Of a DNA stretch of 64,000 nt, positions 24,807 to 34,836 are shown in pieces. The notes under the pieces are model-generated. The model was not told where the DNA came from and made no database searches. It saw only the letters and a program-made list of their open reading frames with translations. Positions within the stretch are counted from its first letter, which is position 1. Each line of letters begins with the position of its first letter. The stretch covers positions 3,182,501 to 3,246,500 of the forward strand of contig NZ_CP039934.1 in NCBI RefSeq assembly GCF_009792295.1, given 5' to 3'. The position numbers were made by a program, and so were the translations under genes. The stretch is from Myroides fluvii (GTDB taxonomy: Bacteria; Bacteroidota; Bacteroidia; Flavobacteriales; Flavobacteriaceae).

Positions 24807-26249
24807 ATGGAAATAACGCAAAATAAAATTGAAGAGATGGCTCCCAATGCGGCGGCGGCTAAAAATGGACGAGATCTATTGCAAAAGAACAAATTTTCAA
24901 ATTTAAAAATCTCGGTTGAAAAAGATTTAATCTGGGGAGAATGTGCTGGAAGTGGCAAAAATCCCTACCGTTGTTCGGCTGATTATATGGATCCTCATCA
25001 TCCCGTGTTTCGCTGTTCATGCCCGAGTCGACAATTTCCTTGTAAACACGCCTTAGGATTGCTCTATGCCTATGAAGCAGGAGGAAATACTTTTGAAACT
25101 GATGAAATTCCCGAAGATATCGTATCCAAACGCGATAAAATCGAGAAAAAACAAGAGAAAAAGACCCAAGTGAAGGAGTCGATTAAGGAAAAAGCAAATA
25201 AGCCGAAAAAAGTTAATAAAGCAACTTTTGCCAAAAAAGTAGAAGCCCAATTGACGGGTATTGCTATGGCTGAAAAGATTTTGGACGATATTGTACTTAC
25301 AGGTCTTGCCGCTTTAGATGCAAGAATGCAACAAACAATAACGACTCAAATTAAGGAATTGGGGAATTATTATATCAATGGAATTCAAACGGCATTTAGC
25401 AATTTAATATTGGAGTTGAAAGAAGTTCGTCATGATGAATATACGCTAGTGATTGATCAATTGAATTTTATTTCGGCCTTGTTAAAAAAGAGCACTACGT
25501 ATTTAAATCTCCGCAAGGAAGATCCAGAAGCTGTACCGGATTTGGATTCGGCTATCGAAGAGCAAATAGGGTATACTTGGACCTTGTTGGAATTAATGCA
25601 ATATGGGCGTTATGAGGAAGATGCAGAAGTTGTACAACTATCTTTCTCTAGTTCGGATAATTTAGCGAGAAGAGAATATGTTGATGAGGGGATTTGGTTT
25701 AATTTAAAAACAGGAAAACTCTATAAAACAAAGAATTATCGTCCTTATCGCGCAACAAAATATATCAAAGAAGACAATAGTTGTTTTGACGTCCTCCAGG
25801 TGAAAGAATTCTATATCTATCCAGGAGATCGCAACCCTCGTGTTCGTTGGGAAGTGGAGGGAAATAAAGAACGTCAATTAGAGCTAAAGGATATTGAAAC
25901 TCTTCATTCATTTGCAAGTAACAACTTTATGGAGCTTGTAAAAGAGGTGAAAAATACCATTAAGAATCCTTTGATGGATAAAAATCCAGTCGTACTACTT
26001 GCTTTAACCAAATCCTATCTCCAAGGTGATCATCTTGTGGTAGAGGATGAACAAGGAAATAAACTCACAATGCAAGACATCTATAGCGAAGTGGTGGCTC
26101 CAACATCGAATTTAAAGTCGATTATACCCGCTGATGTTAGAGGCTATGCTTTAACGGCCATGGTATACAATGACGTGCAAACCGGCTTGTTTACTGTTCA
26201 ACCGCTTTCGTTGATTACTCCTCAAAAAATTGTGAGACTTCTATATTAA
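24807..26249 (+). CDS. SWIM zinc-finger protein, first gene of the MoxR/VWA operon
   Basis: 480 residues. A SWIM zinc finger CxCx6CxH is formed by Cys70, Cys72, Cys79 and His81 (RCSCPSRQFPCKHALGL). A Lys/Glu-rich linker follows (about 110-145), then a helical domain and a C-terminal domain I do not recognise. SWIM fingers bind DNA or protein partners. Its role here is inferred from context: it opens a tight five-gene operon with an AAA+ ATPase and a VWA protein. A near-match promoter box, TATACTTG, lies at 24759-24766. Confidence 0.85.
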   Translation: MEITQNKIEEMAPNAAAAKNGRDLLQKNKFSNLKISVEKDLIWGECAGSGKNPYRCSADYMDPHHPVFRCSCPSRQFPCKHALGLLYAYEAGGNTFETDEIPEDIVSKRDKIEKKQEKKTQVKESIKEKANKPKKVNKATFAKKVEAQLTGIAMAEKILDDIVLTGLAALDARMQQTITTQIKELGNYYINGIQTAFSNLILELKEVRHDEYTLVIDQLNFISALLKKSTTYLNLRKEDPEAVPDLDSAIEEQIGYTWTLLELMQYGRYEEDAEVVQLSFSSSDNLARREYVDEGIWFNLKTGKLYKTKNYRPYRATKYIKEDNSCFDVLQVKEFYIYPGDRNPRVRWEVEGNKERQLELKDIETLHSFASNNFMELVKEVKNTIKNPLMDKNPVVLLALTKSYLQGDHLVVEDEQGNKLTMQDIYSEVVAPTSNLKSIIPADVRGYALTAMVYNDVQTGLFTVQPLSLITPQKIVRLLY

Positions 26250-26268
26250 TATTTGATCGAAAATTAGC

Positions 26269-28113
26269 ATGAAAATACAACCATTATACGACCTTCAACA
26301 AGAGATTAATCGATTGTTTATTGCAGGAAGCAAATTTGCCAAGGGTGATCCTCGTTTGCAAAAACACATTGCTGTGTTTACTAAATTAGGGGAGAAAGCA
26401 CCTGTTTTTAAGAAGTTAGCTGTAGATATTGAAGCGTTAATTCAGTCAGATGCGCAAGAATCAGCCGCAAAATTGATGAATCTCTCCACGTTGTTGTATG
26501 CCATTTTGTATACCCAAGGTGAATTTACCATAGAGGGAGACGAAGTAAAAGCTCAACAACCTAGTGTTTCTATCGATGAAGTAAATACACAGTATTCTTA
26601 TTTACAATTAAAACCTGTTTTAGAAGCCTTGACTCTTTCTAATTCAGGACGACTAGAGATTTTAAAAGACGCTTTTGAGCGCCATATTTTTAATGATTCG
26701 CGTACGTTTCAGTATTTGGATGCAGCTTTGGCGGATAAGTATAGTGAATTGGCCGAATATATTGAGCAAACTATTATTCCAGCTATAGGTACACCGATGA
26801 TTCATTTCTTGTTGCAGGGATTTCAATTTGAAGATAAGACAGAACAGGTGAGAAGATTTCGATTATTGTCTCAATTGGGGTATGGTGGACTTCAACAGAT
26901 GATGGATACCATTCTATCCGAATCGCTACCTAATTTACAAGCAGAAGTCATTCGTGTATTGGAGCAAGATACAGCGAATGAATTGCTCATTATTCGTTTA
27001 GCAGATGATAAAAATAAATTGGTGAGAGCATCAGCTTATCTGGCATTAGCAACGTTAAATACAAGTGCTAGTTTAGAGAAGTTGAAAGAAGCTTATGAGA
27101 AGAATATCAAGAATAAAACGAATCTTCAGTTGATTACAGCAGCTTTATCCACTACATCTTTACCTTATTTCTTTCCTGCTGTTTTTACTCAAGTTGTTGA
27201 TGCCTTTGAAACACTTAGTACACTAGACAAGGAAACAGAGGATAAAAAAGTGAGCGATACCTTAGAGCGATTCATTCTCCATTTGGATGTTTTGCAAAAT
27301 AAAGAACAACCAGAAGCGATAAATTTCTTAGCTCAAGTGATTACCAGTGAAGCCTTAGGGGAACTATTAACTGCTAAGAAAGTGTCTTTATCGTATGGTA
27401 TTCGCGATTTATTCTATGCCATTGAATCTTGTTTGAATACATATGATAAGGCTGTAGTATTGCGCTTTTATGAAAACTACATCCACAAAGCCTTTACGGG
27501 AGATTACCAATCGCACTTGTGGTTTGACTATATGGCAGTAGCGGTGAATTTTTATACGCCTGAACAAATGTACACTATCTTTGGACCGCGATTTGGAAAG
27601 AACAAAGCGTTGATAACGCCCACTTCCTTGTTTCATGTTTATACAGATACCCATTTGTTTCACTATCAATCGATTTACGAGGTTGTGGTAAGGAAAGATC
27701 AAATCGATCGCCGTTGGATTCCGCTATTACTCGATTATTTTGACGACAAAATACGTTGGGATAGCACCTATGATGAAGTACTTATCTTACTTCATGCATT
27801 AGAACCTAGACATAAGGGGTTTGACAAATTATTACAAGTCTTGACGGAAATCATTGCCCCAGCAGAACAAATTACCATCTTCGAATTGCTCTTGGAGCGC
27901 AAGGTGAAAAATAATTTTGAGCTCGTTTATCAGGCTATGGATCGCTTTACTAAAAATACCTATTACTACGCTATTTATCGCTTAATGAACAAAGGATTTT
28001 GGACGCAATTTCCCAAAGAATATGGCAAGAAGTTTCAAGTGTTATACGAAAAAAAGAACGTAGATATTTACAAGCAAATAGCAGAAGAAATCACATCACA
28101 ACAATCAAATTAA
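26269..28113 (+). CDS. Large helical-repeat protein of the MoxR/VWA operon
   Basis: 614 residues without signal peptide or membrane segments. It is rich in amphipathic helices, and a central part (about 215-300) looks HEAT-like: QAEVIRVLEQDTANELLIIR, then KLVRASAYLALATL. I do not recognise a family with confidence; a DUF5691- or DUF6493-like assignment is possible from recalled operon context. It lies 19 bases after the SWIM gene and 18 bases before the ATPase gene, so it is probably a scaffold or substrate-binding subunit of the same machine. Confidence 0.75.
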   Translation: MKIQPLYDLQQEINRLFIAGSKFAKGDPRLQKHIAVFTKLGEKAPVFKKLAVDIEALIQSDAQESAAKLMNLSTLLYAILYTQGEFTIEGDEVKAQQPSVSIDEVNTQYSYLQLKPVLEALTLSNSGRLEILKDAFERHIFNDSRTFQYLDAALADKYSELAEYIEQTIIPAIGTPMIHFLLQGFQFEDKTEQVRRFRLLSQLGYGGLQQMMDTILSESLPNLQAEVIRVLEQDTANELLIIRLADDKNKLVRASAYLALATLNTSASLEKLKEAYEKNIKNKTNLQLITAALSTTSLPYFFPAVFTQVVDAFETLSTLDKETEDKKVSDTLERFILHLDVLQNKEQPEAINFLAQVITSEALGELLTAKKVSLSYGIRDLFYAIESCLNTYDKAVVLRFYENYIHKAFTGDYQSHLWFDYMAVAVNFYTPEQMYTIFGPRFGKNKALITPTSLFHVYTDTHLFHYQSIYEVVVRKDQIDRRWIPLLLDYFDDKIRWDSTYDEVLILLHALEPRHKGFDKLLQVLTEIIAPAEQITIFELLLERKVKNNFELVYQAMDRFTKNTYYYAIYRLMNKGFWTQFPKEYGKKFQVLYEKKNVDIYKQIAEEITSQQSN

Positions 28114-28131
28114 ACAAAAGTAATTTACGAG

Positions 28132-29232
28132 ATGGCATCGATACAAGAAAATACATTGCGTTTACCCGCAGAACAACTTTATGCAGACGAATTAGAGGCA
28201 TTAAGAATAGAGGATAAAATGGAAGAGAAACCGATGGGTTGGCAGTTGTCGCCAAAAGCGGTGTTTAAATTTATCGTTGGTGGCAAGTCGGGAAAGGTAG
28301 AGATTACTCCTAAATATATCGGACATAATCGCTTAGTAGAAATAGCAATTGCAACTTTATTAACGGATCGTTCTCTTCTGTTGATTGGCGAACCAGGAAC
28401 AGCGAAATCGTGGTTGTCAGAAAATTTAACTGCTGCTATTTGTGGAGATTCGGCCAAAGTAGTGCAAGGAACTGCAGGAACAAGTGAAGAGCAAATTCGC
28501 TATTCGTGGAATTATGCCTTGTTGCTTGCCAACGGACCTTCTAATGAAGCGCTAATTAAAAGTCCGATTTACCGTGCAATGGAAACGGGTTCTGTTGCTC
28601 GTTTTGAAGAGATTTCGCGTTGTGCTTCGGAGGTACAAGACGCTTTGATTTCTGTTCTTTCTGAAAAAAATATCGCTATCCCAGAATTGGGAAGAGAATT
28701 GGCCGCTCAACGTGGTTTTTCTATTATTGCAACGGCAAATACAAGAGATAGAGGAGTAAATGATATGTCTTCAGCGCTAAAACGTCGTTTTAATATTATT
28801 GTACTGCCATCACCAGCTAATTTAGAGACCGAGGTCGCCATTGTTACAAAACGCGTGGCTGAAATTTCGAGTAATTACAAGTTAAAAGCAAGTTTACCAA
28901 GTCAAGAAGCTATTGAAAAAGTAGTAACTATTTTCCGTGAATTGCGTCAAGGACTAACCTTGGATGAAAAGCAAAAATTAAAAACACCTAGCGGTGTTAT
29001 TTCAACAGCAGAGGCAATTTCATTAATTACAAACAGCATGGCTTTGGCTGCTAGTTTTGGCAATGGAACTATTACAGATGAAGATTTAGCTGCAGGTTTG
29101 CAAGGAGCTGTGGTAAAGGACGAGGATAAAGATAAGCTGGTATGGAAAGAATACCTTGAAAATGTAATGAAGAAAAGAGGAGCTACATGGCGTGGATTGT
29201 ACAATACATGTAGTGAAATGAATGTTGAATAG
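28132..29232 (+). CDS. MoxR-type AAA+ ATPase
   Basis: 366 residues. Walker A is GEPGTAKS (86-93), the Walker B region is VARFEEISR (about 156-163), sensor 1 is IIATANTRDRG (about 197-207), and an arginine-finger-like SALKRRFN follows. This order is that of the MoxR/RavA group of AAA+ ATPases, which remodel proteins together with VWA-domain partners. A VWA protein is encoded two genes downstream, as expected. The cytoplasmic target is unknown. Confidence 0.9.
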   Translation: MASIQENTLRLPAEQLYADELEALRIEDKMEEKPMGWQLSPKAVFKFIVGGKSGKVEITPKYIGHNRLVEIAIATLLTDRSLLLIGEPGTAKSWLSENLTAAICGDSAKVVQGTAGTSEEQIRYSWNYALLLANGPSNEALIKSPIYRAMETGSVARFEEISRCASEVQDALISVLSEKNIAIPELGRELAAQRGFSIIATANTRDRGVNDMSSALKRRFNIIVLPSPANLETEVAIVTKRVAEISSNYKLKASLPSQEAIEKVVTIFRELRQGLTLDEKQKLKTPSGVISTAEAISLITNSMALAASFGNGTITDEDLAAGLQGAVVKDEDKDKLVWKEYLENVMKKRGATWRGLYNTCSEMNVE

Positions 29233-29239
29233 GGGGTAG

Positions 29240-31531
29240 ATGAGTACACAAGTAAACTTATTTGGGGTAAGGCATCTTTCTCCTGGTGCATCGTATCACC
29301 TTTTGCGTTATCTAGAGGAAAAGAAACCCAAGTGTATCCTAATCGAAGGACCTTCAGATGCAACAGCAATGATTCCTTCTATTGCAAAGCAAGAGGTTAA
29401 ACCTCCACTTGCTTTGTTGGCGTATACCACAGCTTTACCTATTGAAACGGTTTTATATCCATTTGCTAGTTATTCGCCAGAATATCAAGCAATTTGTTGG
29501 GGAATCAAACACAAATGTGAGGTGCGTTTTATTGATTTGCCAACTCAAGTTATGCTTCGTTTGCAACAGGAACGCAAGCGAGAAATAGATGAAGAAGCTC
29601 AATCTTTTTACGCCTATCACAACGGATTGTATGAGACGGTTGCCCAATATAGTGGAGAAACGGATTACGAAAATTATTGGGAACGCAATTTCGAACACAA
29701 TTTAAATGCAGAAACCTTTCGAGAGCGTTTGATTTATCAAACACAAGAAATGCGCCAATGTGTTGTAGATCGAGAATACGAGGCTGCTCCTCATGATTTT
29801 TCGTATAATCTCATTCGTGAATCCCATATGCGCCGTCAAATTAAGCAAGCCATTTCAGAAGGATTTAAACCTGAAGAAATCGTTGTGATTGTTGGAGCAT
29901 ATCACGTGCCGGGGATGGATTTGAATTTACCTGCGCTGACAGAAGAAGAGGGAAACAATCTTCCTACGGTAGAGGCCAAACATACCTTGATGCCCTATTC
30001 TTATTTGCGTCTTAGTAGCCGCATGGGATATGGAGCAGGAAATAGAGCCCCTTATTATTTTGAGTTGATGTGGCAAGCGATGAAGGAAGATAAAGTTGCT
30101 GATTTATCAGCAGTTTATTTATCCAAGGTAGCTAAAGCGTTGCGCGATGGAGGAAGTAATGCTTCTTCTGCTAGTGTAATTGAGGCTGTGCGATTGGCTG
30201 AAGCATTGACTTTTTTAAGAGGTGGAACAAGACCTGTACTTCGCGATTTACACGATGCGGTAATCACTTGTTTTGGAGGTGGTGAACTTTCCCCTGTAGC
30301 CGAAGCAATTAATCGCATTGATATCGGAACAGCGATTGGATATTTACCAGAAGGCGTAAGTCAAACGCCTGTACAAGAAAACGTCAACCAAGAACTCAAA
30401 AGACTAAAATTAGCAAATTATAAATCCGCAGTAGCACAAGAATTGAGCTTGGATTTACGAGAGAATTTTAAAGTAAAATCCAAAGAGGCTGCTTTTATTG
30501 ATTTAGAACGCTCTACTTTTCTACATCGGTTGGAAGTATTGGAGATTCATTTTGCTAAGCGAATTCGCACGCATCAAGATAGTGCAACTTGGGCTGAAAA
30601 ATGGGAATTACAATGGACACCAGAAGTGGAAATCGAAATTGTAGAGGCCAATTTAAAAGGAGAAACTTTAGAAATAGCAACGGCTTATGCCTTGCGTGAG
30701 CAACTCATGCAGGGGGAGGACATTGCAACGGCTGCACAAATTATTCGCTTAGCTTGCGAGTGTCAATTGACGCATATTTTTGATAATGCTTTGCGTATTT
30801 TACAAGCCTTATTAGTTGAATCTACGGATTTTGAAGCAACTGCACAGGCTGCACACGAATTAGCTATTTTAATACAATATGGCGATTTACGTCAGTTTAA
30901 TTTAGAACCTTTGGTTCCGATTTTACAGCAATTGTTTTTGCGTACAGCACTTTTAGTACAGGGAGCCGCTTTTTGTGATAATCAAGCTGCAAAAGCTGTG
31001 ATTCAAGGAATTAATGTAATGGAACTGATTGGCCAGCAACAGTATGAATTCGTCGATGTGGAAACTTGGCAAAGGGAATTGCATCAGGTCGCTTGGCGAG
31101 ATGATTTAAATACGACAATTTCGGGCGTTGCTTTTTCTATTCTTTTGGAACACAATTTAGCTAGTGAAGATGATTGTGCAAAAGAAGTGTCTCGTAGATT
31201 ATCTCCTGGGGTACCCGCTGATTTAGGTGCGGGGTGGTTTGAAGGGTTAGCGGGGCGAAATCGCTATGCTTTGCTGTCTAGAATTACCTTGTGGAGAGAA
31301 TTGGATCAATACATCAGTCAATTAGACGAAGAGGAATTCTATCGTTCGGTTGTTTTTTTACGTCGTGCTTTTGGTGAATTTGAAGCGAGTCAGAAAAATA
31401 GCATTGCAGAATTACTTGGTGATATCTGGGGGAGCGGAGCGGAGCATACGGCTGAATTAGTACAAGGAGCGTTGACAGAAGCAGAAACGGATCAATTAGA
31501 TGAGTTAAACGATTTTGATTTTGAATTTTAG
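29240..31531 (+). CDS. DUF5682-like protein with TIKI/TraB-type GxxH motifs
   Basis: 763 residues. The N-terminal region begins LFGVRHLSPGASYH and has ILIEGP with Glu36. A second GxxH lies at 219-222 (IVVIVGAYHVPGM). Two GxxH motifs plus an early Glu are the known metal-binding signature of the TIKI/TraB/EreA/ChaN-like superfamily, so metal-dependent hydrolysis is plausible. The rest is mostly helical. By recall it corresponds to DUF5682, found beside MoxR and VWA genes. It lies 7 bases after the ATPase gene and 24 before the VWA gene. Confidence 0.75.
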   Translation: MSTQVNLFGVRHLSPGASYHLLRYLEEKKPKCILIEGPSDATAMIPSIAKQEVKPPLALLAYTTALPIETVLYPFASYSPEYQAICWGIKHKCEVRFIDLPTQVMLRLQQERKREIDEEAQSFYAYHNGLYETVAQYSGETDYENYWERNFEHNLNAETFRERLIYQTQEMRQCVVDREYEAAPHDFSYNLIRESHMRRQIKQAISEGFKPEEIVVIVGAYHVPGMDLNLPALTEEEGNNLPTVEAKHTLMPYSYLRLSSRMGYGAGNRAPYYFELMWQAMKEDKVADLSAVYLSKVAKALRDGGSNASSASVIEAVRLAEALTFLRGGTRPVLRDLHDAVITCFGGGELSPVAEAINRIDIGTAIGYLPEGVSQTPVQENVNQELKRLKLANYKSAVAQELSLDLRENFKVKSKEAAFIDLERSTFLHRLEVLEIHFAKRIRTHQDSATWAEKWELQWTPEVEIEIVEANLKGETLEIATAYALREQLMQGEDIATAAQIIRLACECQLTHIFDNALRILQALLVESTDFEATAQAAHELAILIQYGDLRQFNLEPLVPILQQLFLRTALLVQGAAFCDNQAAKAVIQGINVMELIGQQQYEFVDVETWQRELHQVAWRDDLNTTISGVAFSILLEHNLASEDDCAKEVSRRLSPGVPADLGAGWFEGLAGRNRYALLSRITLWRELDQYISQLDEEEFYRSVVFLRRAFGEFEASQKNSIAELLGDIWGSGAEHTAELVQGALTEAETDQLDELNDFDFEF

Positions 31532-31555
31532 TCGAGGCTAATAAAGAGCAAGTAC

Positions 31556-32719
31556 ATGGAACAAGAAAATAAAAATGCAACACGTTGGAGATTGATCTTA
31601 GGAGAAGATACACGTGCTTTGGCGGGGGTGAGTCTCAGTGAAAGGGAAACAGTGATGGATGATGCTTTAGCCGCTATTTACAATGGAGAAGGAGGAGGAA
31701 GTCCTGGTGGTAAGAAAGGAGCAGGCTTAGGTGCTTCAGCACCAAAATTGGCAAAATGGTTGACCGATGTACGCACTTTTTTTCCAGAGGATGTTGTTCG
31801 TGTTATTCAATCGGACGCTATTGAACGCAAGGGGTTGACCAAATTGTTATTTGAGCCAGAAACCCTGAAAAACGTCAAGCCCGACATTGCTATGGTGGGT
31901 ACACTATTGGCATTGAAAGGCCAGATTCCCGAGAAGTCAAAGGAAACAGCACGCCAATTGGTACGCGGTGTCGTAGATGAGATCATGAAAAAGATGGAAC
32001 AAGATATGCGTCGAGCCATAACGGGGGCGCTGAATAAAAAGGCACATTCGCCTATTCCCAATTTTGCATCTATGGATTGGAAGCGAACCATTAACCGCAA
32101 CTTGAAAAATTATGACGTGCAAACTAAGCGATTAATCCCAGAGAAATTTTATTTTTATGAACGCAATCAAAAACAAAAAAGCTGGACTGTTATTTTGGAT
32201 ATTGACCAAAGTGGATCTATGGCGGATTCAATTATTTATTCCTCTGTTATGGGTTCCATCTTTGCGAGTATGCCTGCATTAGATACTCATGTTGTGGCTT
32301 TTGATACGGAAGTGACTGATTTGACAGCATTGTGTCGTCAAGATCCTGTGGATATGTTGTTTGGCGTACAGTTAGGAGGAGGAACGGACATCAATAAATC
32401 CGTCGCATATTGCCGAACCTTAATCGAAAATCCAAAAAAAACCATCTTTATCTTGATTTCAGATCTATATGAAGGTGGGGTGAGAAAGGGCTTGCTTCGC
32501 CGTTTGAACGACATGCACCAAGATGGAGTAAAAGTAATTACCTTGCTTGCGTTGACTGATCGTGGGAGGCCTGCTTATGATAAACAGTTGGGGAAAGAAA
32601 TTAGCAAATTGGGAATTCCTTGTTTTGCTTGTACGCCTGATCGTTTACCCGATTTAGTTGCTGCCGCTTTGAAAGACAAAGATCTTAGTGTCTTTAGTAA
32701 AGAAGAACGGTCGATCTAA
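31556..32719 (+). CDS. VWA domain protein with intact MIDAS site
   Basis: 387 residues. The N-terminal half is polar and helical with a Gly-rich loop (GEGGGSPGGKKGAGLG). The C-terminal half is a von Willebrand factor A domain with all MIDAS residues: DQSGS at 217-221, Thr277 in GGGTDINKS and Asp303 in ILISDLYEGG. VWA proteins of this CoxE/YehP-like type act with MoxR ATPases, binding Mg2+-dependent ligands. It has no membrane anchor, so it should be cytoplasmic. It closes the five-gene operon, with a terminator 53 bases downstream. Confidence 0.9.
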   Translation: MEQENKNATRWRLILGEDTRALAGVSLSERETVMDDALAAIYNGEGGGSPGGKKGAGLGASAPKLAKWLTDVRTFFPEDVVRVIQSDAIERKGLTKLLFEPETLKNVKPDIAMVGTLLALKGQIPEKSKETARQLVRGVVDEIMKKMEQDMRRAITGALNKKAHSPIPNFASMDWKRTINRNLKNYDVQTKRLIPEKFYFYERNQKQKSWTVILDIDQSGSMADSIIYSSVMGSIFASMPALDTHVVAFDTEVTDLTALCRQDPVDMLFGVQLGGGTDINKSVAYCRTLIENPKKTIFILISDLYEGGVRKGLLRRLNDMHQDGVKVITLLALTDRGRPAYDKQLGKEISKLGIPCFACTPDRLPDLVAAALKDKDLSVFSKEERSI

Positions 32720-32771
32720 ATCTAGCAAAAGGAAAAAGGAATATTTAATTCTGAAATTTAAAAATATTGTC

Positions 32772-32801
32772 AAGCTCTACACTAGCAGTAGAGCTTTTTT
32801 T
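32772..32801 (+). terminator. Rho-independent terminator of the MoxR/VWA operon
   Basis: 9-bp perfect arms AAGCTCTAC/GTAGAGCTT, a 7-base loop and a run of seven T. Confidence 0.9.
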
Positions 32802-32875
32802 CTGTATTGTCTAGCTAAGTGAACCGATGTAGAAAAAGAATTTCTTCTTCACCTAGCTAAAGCCCTAGAAATAAT

Positions 32876-32883
32876 TAAATTTG
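32876..32883 (+). promoter_or_regulatory. -7 promoter box TAAATTTG of the LTA-synthase-like gene
   Basis: A perfect TAnnTTTG, 30 bases before ATG 32914. Confidence 0.55.
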
Positions 32884-32913
32884 TAATTCAAATTTTAAAA
32901 ACAAAAATCTATC

Positions 32914-34836
32914 ATGCTTTCAAATCGCTTCAGATTAAACGAAATGTTGGTATTCGCCTATCGACTATTTTTGGCTTTCTTTTTTTACTTTATAGCGAGA
33001 GTTTTATTTTATCTGTATAACGGTGATTTGCTTGCTGTTGATTCAGTAGGGCAGTTTATGAAATTAGCCTATCATGGATTGACTTTTGATAGAATGGCCA
33101 TCTTTTATGTCAATGGATTGTTTATCCTATTGTCAATTTTGCCAATTTTCAAAAGCACTTCTAAAGGATACCAAAAAGTAGTTTTCTGGAGCTATATTAT
33201 TCCCAATTTATTGGCGTATGCTACAAACTTTATTGATTTTATTTACTATCGTTTTATCTATGCACGCACCACAATTGCTGTGTTTGACAGCTTAGAACAC
33301 GAATCAAATAAAGGACAATTGTTCTTAAACTTTTTGTTGAACTACTGGCATGTATTTGCTTTGTGCGTTGGTCTTTGTGCTTTGTGGGTGTTTTTGTATA
33401 AACGCGTAAAATTCACTAAAACACTAGAACTGGAAAGTAAAAAGAACTATTTTGTTTCCAGCGCATTTATCTTTGTTCTAGTTGCTGTCGGATTTATTGC
33501 TGGAGTGCGTGGAGATTTGAAGAAGACAACGCGTCCTTTGAATATTATTGACGCCAATCGCCATGTGGAAAAACCAGAACATGCTGACATTGTTTTAAAC
33601 ACACCTTTTGCTATTTTGCGTACTATTGGCAAAACGAGTTTCAAAAAGGTGGAGTATATGGATGAAGCTGCACTAAATCAATATGTGAGTGGAACAAAAC
33701 AATATTATTCTACTGATCCATCAACGCCCAATATTGTACTGTTTATCACAGAAAGTTATGCTAGAGAATACATAGGAGCATTCAATGAAGATATGAATAT
33801 TCCCAATTTTAAAAGCTATACACCCTTTATTGATTCCCTAGCTCAGCACAGTTTGATTTTTCCTAATGCTTTTGCCAATGGGTACAAATCAATTCACGGA
33901 GTATCGTCTGTTATTGCGGGAATACCTTCATTTAAAGACGCCTTTACATCTTCGCCATTTCCCAAGCAAAAGATTGAATCCCTGGTTTCTACTTTGAAGT
34001 CAAAAGGATATGATACTTCATTCTTCCACGGAGCGCCGAATGGTTCCATGGGATTCTTAGGATTTGGAAATATTTTGGGCTATGATCATTATTACGGGAA
34101 GACAGAGTACAATAACGATGATGATTTTGATGGTACATGGGGTATTTGGGATGAACCGTTCTTTCAGTATATGCGCAAAACACTAAACGAGAAAAAAGGA
34201 CCTTTCTTTGCCACTTTGTTTACGGTTTCCTCACATGAACCTTTTAATGTTCCAGAACAGTACAAAGAAAAATTTCCAAAGGGAAATCAACAGATTCACC
34301 AAACAGTAGGGTATACAGATTACGCTTTTAAGCGCTTTTTTGAAGAAAGTAGCAAAGAACCTTGGTTTAACAACACTATTTTTGTTATTACTGCTGATCA
34401 CACCAATCAAATAGATTATGACGAATACCGAAAATTAGTCAATCGTACAGCCGTCCCTATTCTGTTCTATACGGCCGATGAACGCTATAAAGGCGTAAAT
34501 AAAGAGTTGGCACAACAAATAGATATTTATCCAACACTATTAGATATGATTGGTTATGATAAACCGTTTAGAAGTTGGGGTAGAAGCTTGTTGAATGATT
34601 CTCTTGTAAAGCCATTTGCGATTAACTATGGCGGAAATGAATATACCTATCAAGAAGGAAATTACATCGTGCGTTTTAATGGAAAAGAAGTAACTGGATT
34701 TTATGCTATTACGGATAAAGGATTAGAGCATAATCTAATTAAGAAAAAGAACAAAGAAATGCAAGAATTGGAAATGAAGTGTAAGGCTTTTATTCAAGAT
34801 TACTTTGATCGAATCATCGATAAGCGATTGGATTAG
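32914..34836 (+). CDS. LTA synthase-like sulfatase-fold membrane transferase
   Basis: 640 residues. About five transmembrane helices lie in the first 200 residues. An extracytoplasmic alkaline-phosphatase/sulfatase domain follows from about 270 (PNIVLFITESYAREYIGA). Glu in FITES, the candidate nucleophile Ser in GYKSIHGVSS, and ITADHTN with SSHEPF supply the expected metal-site residues. In Gram-negatives, LTA-synthase-like enzymes usually transfer phosphoglycerol or phosphoethanolamine to envelope glycans or lipids, because these bacteria have no lipoteichoic acid. The substrate here is unknown. It is transcribed alone. Confidence 0.87.
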   Translation: MLSNRFRLNEMLVFAYRLFLAFFFYFIARVLFYLYNGDLLAVDSVGQFMKLAYHGLTFDRMAIFYVNGLFILLSILPIFKSTSKGYQKVVFWSYIIPNLLAYATNFIDFIYYRFIYARTTIAVFDSLEHESNKGQLFLNFLLNYWHVFALCVGLCALWVFLYKRVKFTKTLELESKKNYFVSSAFIFVLVAVGFIAGVRGDLKKTTRPLNIIDANRHVEKPEHADIVLNTPFAILRTIGKTSFKKVEYMDEAALNQYVSGTKQYYSTDPSTPNIVLFITESYAREYIGAFNEDMNIPNFKSYTPFIDSLAQHSLIFPNAFANGYKSIHGVSSVIAGIPSFKDAFTSSPFPKQKIESLVSTLKSKGYDTSFFHGAPNGSMGFLGFGNILGYDHYYGKTEYNNDDDFDGTWGIWDEPFFQYMRKTLNEKKGPFFATLFTVSSHEPFNVPEQYKEKFPKGNQQIHQTVGYTDYAFKRFFEESSKEPWFNNTIFVITADHTNQIDYDEYRKLVNRTAVPILFYTADERYKGVNKELAQQIDIYPTLLDMIGYDKPFRSWGRSLLNDSLVKPFAINYGGNEYTYQEGNYIVRFNGKEVTGFYAITDKGLEHNLIKKKNKEMQELEMKCKAFIQDYFDRIIDKRLD

